DNA from: Labrys monachus
GTDB lineage: Bacteria; Pseudomonadota; Alphaproteobacteria; Rhizobiales; Labraceae
DNA: 64,000 nt
Direction of reading: 5' to 3'
Assembly (NCBI RefSeq): GCF_030814655.1
Contig: NZ_JAUSVK010000001.1
Location: forward strand, 5,029,001-5,093,000
Shown piece after piece: positions 58,887-64,000 of this stretch. A program made the translations under genes and the position numbers. The notes under the pieces are model-generated. The model was not told the DNA's origin. It was given only the letters and a program-made list of their open reading frames with translations, and ran no database searches. Every line of letters begins with the position of its first letter. The first letter of the stretch is position 1.

Positions 58887-60424
58887 TCCGCCTGACCGGC
58901 AAGGGCATCACCAAGCGCTACGGCGCCACCCGGGCGCTCGACGGGCTCGATCTCGACATCACCTCCGGCGAGATCATCGGCATCGCCGGCCCGAACGGCG
59001 CCGGCAAGAGCACGCTCATGCGGATGCTCGCCGGCGAGGAGAAGGCCGACAGCGGCGAGATCGTGCTGACCCGCCCGGACGGGCCGGTGCAAGAGGTGTG
59101 GCGCCGCGTCGCCGTGGTGCACCAGGAGCCCCATGTCTGGCCCAACATGACAGTCGAGCAGAATCTCGCCGTCGGCCGGGAAGGACGCTGGTTCGGCCGC
59201 GTCGCGCCGGACAGGAGCGCGGCGAATGCCGTGCTCGAACGGCTCGGCATCGCCTCCTTCGCGCATTATGAGCTCGCCGATCTCTCGCTCGCCGTGCAGC
59301 AGCGCGTCGAGATCGCCCGCGCGATGCTGAGCGACGCCGACGTCTATCTGTTCGACGAGCCCAATTCGGCCCTGACCGAACAGGAATCCGAGGCATTGTT
59401 CAGCACGATGGGCGAGCTGGCGCGCGACGGCCGGATCGTCCTGCTGATCACGCACCGGCTCAACGATTTCGCCCGCAGCTGCCAGCGCGTGCTCGTCCTG
59501 CGCGACGGACGCATCAGCGGCGAGCTCAGGGGCGCCGAGGTCAGCGAGACGTCGATCGCCGCGCAGCTGACGGCCACCCATGCCCGCGAGATGGACGCCG
59601 CGAGCCGGCCCGGCCGCCCGGACCGGGCGGTGCAATCCTCCACGCCCGTGCTGCGGCTCGAGCGCTGCGCCGACCGGCTCGGCGCCTTCGGGGACGTCTC
59701 GCTCGACCTGATGCCGGGCCGGATCATCGCCCTTTCCGGGGTGGAGGGCTCCGGCGCGCGCGAACTGGCGCAGGCGATCGGCGCCTTCCGCCCGATGCAG
59801 GCGGCCGACGGGGCCGTCCTGCGCCACCGCGCATCGGTCTCCTATCTGGCGGCGAGCCGGCGGCATACCGTCTTCCACAATATGAGCGTCGGCGAGAATT
59901 TCGCGGCGCGGCTGGGCGGAAAGGCCCTCCACGGATGGGCACCTCTGCTCGATACCGGCAGGATCGAGGCCCTGGCCCGGCGTAGCGTCGCCCGCTACCG
60001 CGTCAAGACCGGCGGAACGCGGCTGCCGATCACCTCGCTGAGCGGCGGCAACCAGCAGAAGGTCGTGCTCGGCGCCGCCATGGAGCAGAACACCGACATC
60101 ATAGTCATCGAGGAGCCGACTCGCGGCGTCGACATCTCCAGCAAGGCCGACATCTACGATCTGCTGAGGGATTTCGCCGCCTCGGGCCGGGCGGTCGTCG
60201 TGTTCTGCACCGAGGTACAGGAGATATTCGACGCGGCGGACGAGGTCGTCGTCCTGTCGGGAGGCCGGATCGTCGGTCGGATCGACATGGCCGGGATCGC
60301 CGATATTCCGGCCCTCGGCGATCTTCTCGCACGCTACGAAAGCGGTAATGATACCTTGCCCGCCGGCGGCGATGCGGCCGGCGACCTGGCCCGGCCCGCC
60401 TCCGCCGGCGTTGCGGGGGCGTAG
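58883..60424 (+). CDS. Sugar-type ABC importer ATPase, two-domain RbsA/XylG-type
   Basis: 513 residues, two nucleotide-binding domains. NBD1 has Walker A GPNGAGKST, degenerate signature DLSLAVQQRVEIARAM and Walker B VYLFDEPNSAL. NBD2 has a degenerate Walker A (GVEGSGARELAQAIG), signature SLSGGNQQKVVLGAAM and IIVIEEPTRGVDISSKADIY. This asymmetry is normal for the family. It energises the importer of the sugar-acid regulon. Confidence 0.93.
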   Translation: MIRLTGKGITKRYGATRALDGLDLDITSGEIIGIAGPNGAGKSTLMRMLAGEEKADSGEIVLTRPDGPVQEVWRRVAVVHQEPHVWPNMTVEQNLAVGREGRWFGRVAPDRSAANAVLERLGIASFAHYELADLSLAVQQRVEIARAMLSDADVYLFDEPNSALTEQESEALFSTMGELARDGRIVLLITHRLNDFARSCQRVLVLRDGRISGELRGAEVSETSIAAQLTATHAREMDAASRPGRPDRAVQSSTPVLRLERCADRLGAFGDVSLDLMPGRIIALSGVEGSGARELAQAIGAFRPMQAADGAVLRHRASVSYLAASRRHTVFHNMSVGENFAARLGGKALHGWAPLLDTGRIEALARRSVARYRVKTGGTRLPITSLSGGNQQKVVLGAAMEQNTDIIVIEEPTRGVDISSKADIYDLLRDFAASGRAVVVFCTEVQEIFDAADEVVVLSGGRIVGRIDMAGIADIPALGDLLARYESGNDTLPAGGDAAGDLARPASAGVAGA

Positions 60425-61312
60425 CCGCCAGACAGAGATCGGGCTGGGAACCGGATGCATCCATGTCCGGCCGCTTCGTTCCGGCCGCCGCGCACATCGC
60501 TGTTCGCCTCATCGTCCAGAATATGCCAGTGAGCCGTCGGCGTTCCGCGATGAAAGGCTCGATCTCCACCGCGGCCTCCGCGCGGCCTGCATCCGCCCCG
60601 GATGAGTTCAAAGCAGAGCGGCAGATCGTTCTCCCGGGAGCGATGGCGAAGCCGCCGCATCCGACCAGACAGGGCCTCCCCTCGACTACCCGCATGCCAT
60701 CCCAACGTGCTGGGTTCGATGCATCGGCGGACATCGGACCTCGAGGGCATCATGCGGCCTGCCTGGCGTGCGGCCATGATCCCGGCGCATGAAATAGCGG
60801 TCGGCCGTCCTGCGCAACGGCAGGCCTTTCGGCAACGCCGCCCCGTGCCCAGAATATATATATCAGCCCGTGGACGATCTCGTGCACATCGACCGTGCGC
60901 TTGTTCCCGCCCGCGTGGCATCCGCCGGCTCGCTGGGGCAACGCAGTCCCGCTCGATCATATTGCGGCGGATTTTAGTTATCCGACCTCTCTCAGTTCCG
61001 GAAGATGGCCTCGGTGACAATATAATCACGGCTGCTTCCTTTGTACCGGCTTGCTCGTAGAGGGATACTTAAAGCCTCGATCGGCAGTTCCGTGACAGAT
61101 GTTCAGGGAGACGCGGCATCGAAGATACGAAATGCGGCTGCAGGGTGAATCAATGCATTGTCGCCGCAACACGCCGCTTTATCGTTCGCATTTCTGCACC
61201 CAGGCGGGGCAAGGGACTTTAAATTTGGAAACTTTACAATTTCTATTTGACATGATTTTTCGTGCAATTATCAATTGCAGCAACTACAGATTGCATCCAA
61301 AGAGATATTCTC
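60425..61312. other. Intergenic region without recognised genes
   Basis: 890 bp. The first 550 bp are GC-rich and open in several frames, but no frame shows a motif. From about 61100 the composition becomes AT-rich. An alternating AT run occurs at about 60856-60865. Confidence 0.5.
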
Positions 61313-61505
61313 AGTGCGGCTGAACGAATCTGAATTAGCCAAACTCATGACGGCCGTTATCGTCTTTGTTTTAATTTTCGTCGTCGTCCTTATTTGGCTT
61401 TTTGTCGATTTAAGTTCAGATCATTCGACGAACGAGGCTAATATTCTTAATATATATACTACATATTTTTCAAAAGTTGAATTTTTCATTAAATTAATAT
61501 ATTAA
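61313..61505 (+). CDS. Small predicted membrane protein (about 63 aa)
   Basis: The frame from a GTG at 61313 reads VRLNESELAKLMTAVIVFVL then IFVVVLIWLFVDLSSDHSTN, with one very hydrophobic helix at about residues 11-34. The remainder is AT-rich (ILNIYTTYFSKVEFFIKLIY). No ribosome binding site stands out and no family is recognised. It could be real, given the clear helix, or an AT-rich chance frame. Confidence 0.35.
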
Positions 61506-61628
61506 ATATACTTTTGATATGCAAATTTATGGTGGAATATATAGAAAATTTCTTTTGGATAATAATCCTTTCGAAGGTGAGACGACCTCCAATACCAAGC
61601 TTATTTCAACGTTCGCCACGGCAAACAA

Positions 61629-62087
61629 ATGGAAGAAGACCTTCTAAGAATCAAACGGCAGACCAATGTCCTCTCTGTTGACGGAGATGAAGGACTGCAG
61701 TGGATTCTACCGGAAGACATTCTCGAAATGCTTGAAGCAGTGGCGGAGATCTTGAATTTTCGCTCCGCGGCCGAGCGGGGCAGGTCACCACCCAATCGGC
61801 ATTATCGCGAGATCGTCATCGAGCTGGTCCGGGCGCTTTTTCACGATACCTCTCCCCGACAGATGAGGGACGCCTATCGGAGCTTCTCGACCCAAGAAAA
61901 AGCCTATCTGGTCCACATCGTGACTTCCTCATTGGTCGAGATACGCCGGAGGCAAATCATGCTCCCCGATGTTCCTCTCGGCTTGCCCCTTGATAATTTG
62001 AATATGTGGTCAAAAATACTGCAGCGTACTTGGCGTCCATTGCCGTCCTATATGCGGTATCACCGCAGGCAACCTCCGCATGATTGA
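61629..62087 (+). CDS. Hypothetical protein (152 aa)
   Basis: EEDLLRIKRQTNVLSVDGDE, GLQWILPEDILEMLEAVAEI and HYREIVIELVRALFHDTSPR suggest a mainly alpha-helical soluble protein. The C-terminus is basic (RTWRPLPSYMRYHRRQPPHD). No signal peptide or family motif is recognised. It starts at the right-hand end of an AT-rich patch, 124 bp after the small membrane frame. Function unknown. Confidence 0.55.
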   Translation: MEEDLLRIKRQTNVLSVDGDEGLQWILPEDILEMLEAVAEILNFRSAAERGRSPPNRHYREIVIELVRALFHDTSPRQMRDAYRSFSTQEKAYLVHIVTSSLVEIRRRQIMLPDVPLGLPLDNLNMWSKILQRTWRPLPSYMRYHRRQPPHD

Positions 62088-62300
62088 GTTGGCGGGTTGC
62101 CGCAATTGCCTGCGGTGATCTCGTGAGGCTCGCTGCGAAAGCGTCGCCGCACCGAGGCTGCCGGCTCCGGCACGCCGCCATGCTGAACCTTTCGACGAAC
62201 GCGGCGACAGCCATGGCCGGATCGCGCGAGGCGTCTTGGGAGGGACGGCAAATGTCCGACATCGACAGACAGGACGCGACGGCGAGAGCGGCCGGCCGGC

Positions 62301-62762
62301 TCAGACGCTGCTGAGCAGAAGGCTGGTCTCGCTGTTCGCCACCCCGTCGATCATGCGGACCTCGCGCAGGACCCGGTCGAATTCGGACAGGTTCGCCGCG
62401 CGGATATCGGCGACGAGGTCCCAATTGCCGTTGGTGGTGTGCAGGGTGTGGATTTCGGGGATGCCCCGCAGCTTGCGGATGACCTGCGTCGTCGATTTGC
62501 CGACGACCTCGACCATCATCACGGCGCGGACGGTATCGACGTCGTAATCCTCCCTCACGCGCGCCGTGAAGCCGAGAAGCGTGCCGGTCTCCATCAGGCG
62601 ATCGAGTCGGTTCTGCGCCGTTCCGCGCGCGATGCCGAGCGCCGCCGAGAGCTTGGACAGGGAAGCGCGGCCGTCGGTGCGCAGCTGGGCGATGATGCGG
62701 CGGTCCAGATCGTCGGGCGTGTATTTGGCGATGGCCGTGCCCCCGGTTACAGCTCTGAGCAT
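62301..62762 (-). CDS. Lrp/AsnC-family regulator
   Basis: 153 residues. The HTH is LDRRIIAQLRTDGRASLSKL, SAALGIARGTAQNRLDRLME; the RAM domain starts TARVREDYDVDTVRAVMMVE and has TTNGNWDLVADIRAANLSEF. The ATG at 62762 is used rather than a TTG at 62771. It is divergent from the ornithine cyclodeaminase gene and likely senses arginine, ornithine or citrulline (inference). Confidence 0.93.
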   Translation of the reverse strand: MLRAVTGGTAIAKYTPDDLDRRIIAQLRTDGRASLSKLSAALGIARGTAQNRLDRLMETGTLLGFTARVREDYDVDTVRAVMMVEVVGKSTTQVIRKLRGIPEIHTLHTTNGNWDLVADIRAANLSEFDRVLREVRMIDGVANSETSLLLSSV

Positions 62763-62884
62763 ATCGTACAATCCCGCTGATCATATTGCTCGATCATCTG
62801 CCGGAAATAACACAGGTTTGCGATTTCGACCAACGTCCGCGACCGCTAGCCTCCTGCATCTCCGCTCCGTGCAGGAACCAGCCG

Positions 62885-63946
62885 ATGCTTTCACCGCTTC
62901 CGTCCGCCAGGGCCATGGTGCCCTTCGTCAGCGTCGGGAACATGATGCGCCTCGTCCATCATCTCGGCGTCGAAACCGTGCTGGCGGAACTCACCGATGC
63001 CGTCGAGGCCGACTTCCGGCGGTGGGAGAGCTTCGACAAGACCCCGCGCGTGGCCAGCCATTCGCGCACCGGCGTCATCGAACTGATGCCGACTTCCGAC
63101 GGCACCATCTACGGCTTCAAATATGTCAACGGCCATCCGCGCAACATCGCGGCGGGGCTGCAGACCGTCACCGCCTTCGGCCTGCTCGCCGAGGTGGCGA
63201 CCGGCTATCCCGTCCTGCTGTCGGAGATGACGATATTGACCGCGCTCAGGACGGCGGCGACCTCGGCGATGGCCGCGCGGCACCTCGCGCCGAGGGGCAC
63301 GCGCATCATGGCGATGATCGGCAACGGCGCCCAGGCCGAATTCCAGGCGCTGGCGATGAAGGCGGTATGCGGCATCGACACCGTCCGCCTCTACGACGTC
63401 GATCCGGATGCGACGCGCAAGACCATGCGCAACCTCGCCGGCTCCGGCCTGCGGACGTTCGCCTGCGCCTCGGCCCAGGACGCCATCGAAGGGGCCGGCA
63501 TCATCACCACCTGCACGGCCGACAAGCAGTTCGCGACCATCCTCACCGACAACATGGTCGGCCCCGGCGTCCACATCAACGCGATCGGGGGCGACTGCCC
63601 GGGCAAGACCGAGCTGCACCGCGACGTCCTGCGCCGCTCCGACGTCTTCGTCGAATATCCGCCGCAGACCCGCATCGAGGGCGAGATCCAGCAGATGGCG
63701 CCGGACTTTCCGGTGACCGAGCTCTGGCAGGTCGTCACCGGCGCGGCGCCGGGGCGCCGCGATCCCCGGCAGATCACCCTGTTCGACAGCGTCGGCTTCG
63801 CCGTCGAGGACTTCTCCGCCCTGCGCTATGTGCGCGAGCGGCTTGCCGGCACGGATTTCTACGAGACTCTCGACATGATCGCCGATCCCGACGATCCGCG
63901 CGATCTGTTCGGCATGCTGCAGCGCGCGAAGGCGGCGACGCGATGA
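62885..63946 (+). CDS. ocd: Ornithine cyclodeaminase
   Basis: 353 residues. N-terminal VPFVSVGNMMRLVHHLGVET, RTGVIELMPTSDGTIYGFKYV (active-site Lys in GFKYVNGHP), NAD-binding IMAMIGNGAQAEFQALAMKA and HINAIGGDCPGKTELHRDVL (catalytic Asp in GGDCPGKTEL). It converts L-ornithine to L-proline with loss of ammonia. The start is placed at 62885 (MLSPLPS) by family alignment. The next gene overlaps its stop. Confidence 0.94.
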   Translation: MLSPLPSARAMVPFVSVGNMMRLVHHLGVETVLAELTDAVEADFRRWESFDKTPRVASHSRTGVIELMPTSDGTIYGFKYVNGHPRNIAAGLQTVTAFGLLAEVATGYPVLLSEMTILTALRTAATSAMAARHLAPRGTRIMAMIGNGAQAEFQALAMKAVCGIDTVRLYDVDPDATRKTMRNLAGSGLRTFACASAQDAIEGAGIITTCTADKQFATILTDNMVGPGVHINAIGGDCPGKTELHRDVLRRSDVFVEYPPQTRIEGEIQQMAPDFPVTELWQVVTGAAPGRRDPRQITLFDSVGFAVEDFSALRYVRERLAGTDFYETLDMIADPDDPRDLFGMLQRAKAATR

Positions 63947-64000
63947 TGCCGAAGAGTTCGACCTATTCGATCCAGGCGCCGGCCGCCGTCGTGATGGTGC
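63943..64000 (+). CDS. ctlX: Probable citrulline utilization hydrolase (CtlX), 5' end only
   Basis: The first 19 residues (MMPKSSTYSIQAPAAVVMV) are visible before the window ends. The SIQAPAAVVM start is characteristic of CtlX, an arginine-deiminase-superfamily hydrolase that releases ammonia from citrulline. It overlaps the ocd stop (ATGA). With ocd it would form a citrulline-ornithine-proline route under the divergent Lrp regulator. Confidence 0.7.
   Translation, partial: MMPKSSTYSIQAPAAVVMV

Noticed and set aside
60463-60792. Open frames after the importer ATPase
   Set aside because: No start signal, motif or consistent frame. Both strands are open and low-complexity.

Overview
The window looks like chromosome from a high-GC alphaproteobacterium, most likely of the Hyphomicrobiales (Rhizobiales). 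The evidence is GC-rich coding sequence, many ABC importers each with its own LysR/DeoR/IclR/Lrp regulator, a MarR-controlled AaeXAB-type efflux operon, and an ornithine cyclodeaminase followed by a ctlX-like start. Genus cannot be set from sequence alone. No rRNA, tRNA or CRISPR array was seen.

Region 1 (1-10.5 kb) is a scarred insertion zone. A frameshifted IS110-type transposase tail runs off the left edge. A siderophore-interacting reductase and an AraC regulator follow. The araC 3' end is cut by a group II intron. Three group II introns lie here on the minus strand (1927-3853, 3859-5776, 8309-10235). The first two stand in tandem with 6 bp between them; the first and third are near-identical 1927-bp copies. 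Between them are IS256- and IS3-type transposase tails, a DUF1801 gene, and a GNAT acetyltransferase gene split into two halves 3.2 kb apart, with a 12-bp inverted repeat at the two breakpoints.

Region 2 (10.5-16.1 kb) holds a divergent LysR-type regulator with two tandem HTH domains. It faces a tight three-gene operon: an amidohydrolase with an altered metal motif, a histidine/phenylalanine ammonia-lyase homologue whose MIO tripeptide reads Ala-Ser-Asp, and a UbiD-family decarboxylase. This looks like an undescribed catabolic pathway.

Region 3 (16.1-30.2 kb) has an AT-rich methyltransferase island, an excalibur-type secreted protein cut by that island, a HigBA toxin-antitoxin pair with a doubled operator, a TetR/orphan protein/creatinase-like M24 locus with a perfect 20-bp operator, a DeoR-controlled sugar ABC importer with a Gfo/Idh/MocA oxidoreductase, a lipoprotein, an XRE regulator, a long gene-poor stretch with a palindromic repeat element, and a small secreted protein.

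Region 4 (30.2-42.7 kb) has a two-component system, an EF-hand lipoprotein, VOC, serine hydrolase, uracil-DNA-glycosylase-like and NUDIX genes, a marR-aaeB-aaeX-aaeA operon, a second copy of the palindromic element, and two short-chain dehydrogenases with a divergent LysR.

Region 5 (42.7-48.6 kb) is a copper-resistance cluster on the minus strand: a DUF2946-like Cys-rich protein, a multicopper oxidase, a second Cys/His-rich small protein, a Met-rich Spy-like protein, a Cu P-type ATPase and a 43-residue Gly/Met membrane peptide.

Region 6 (48.7-60.4 kb) is a sugar-acid regulon. A minus-strand operon (IlvD/Edd-type dehydratase, FAH/AraD1-like protein, HyuA, HyuB) is divergent from an IclR regulator and an ABC importer operon. 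A shared 17-bp palindrome in both promoters suggests one IclR regulon. Region 7 (60.4-64 kb) is an AT-rich gap with small unknown genes, then a divergent Lrp regulator and an ornithine cyclodeaminase-ctlX operon that runs off the right edge.
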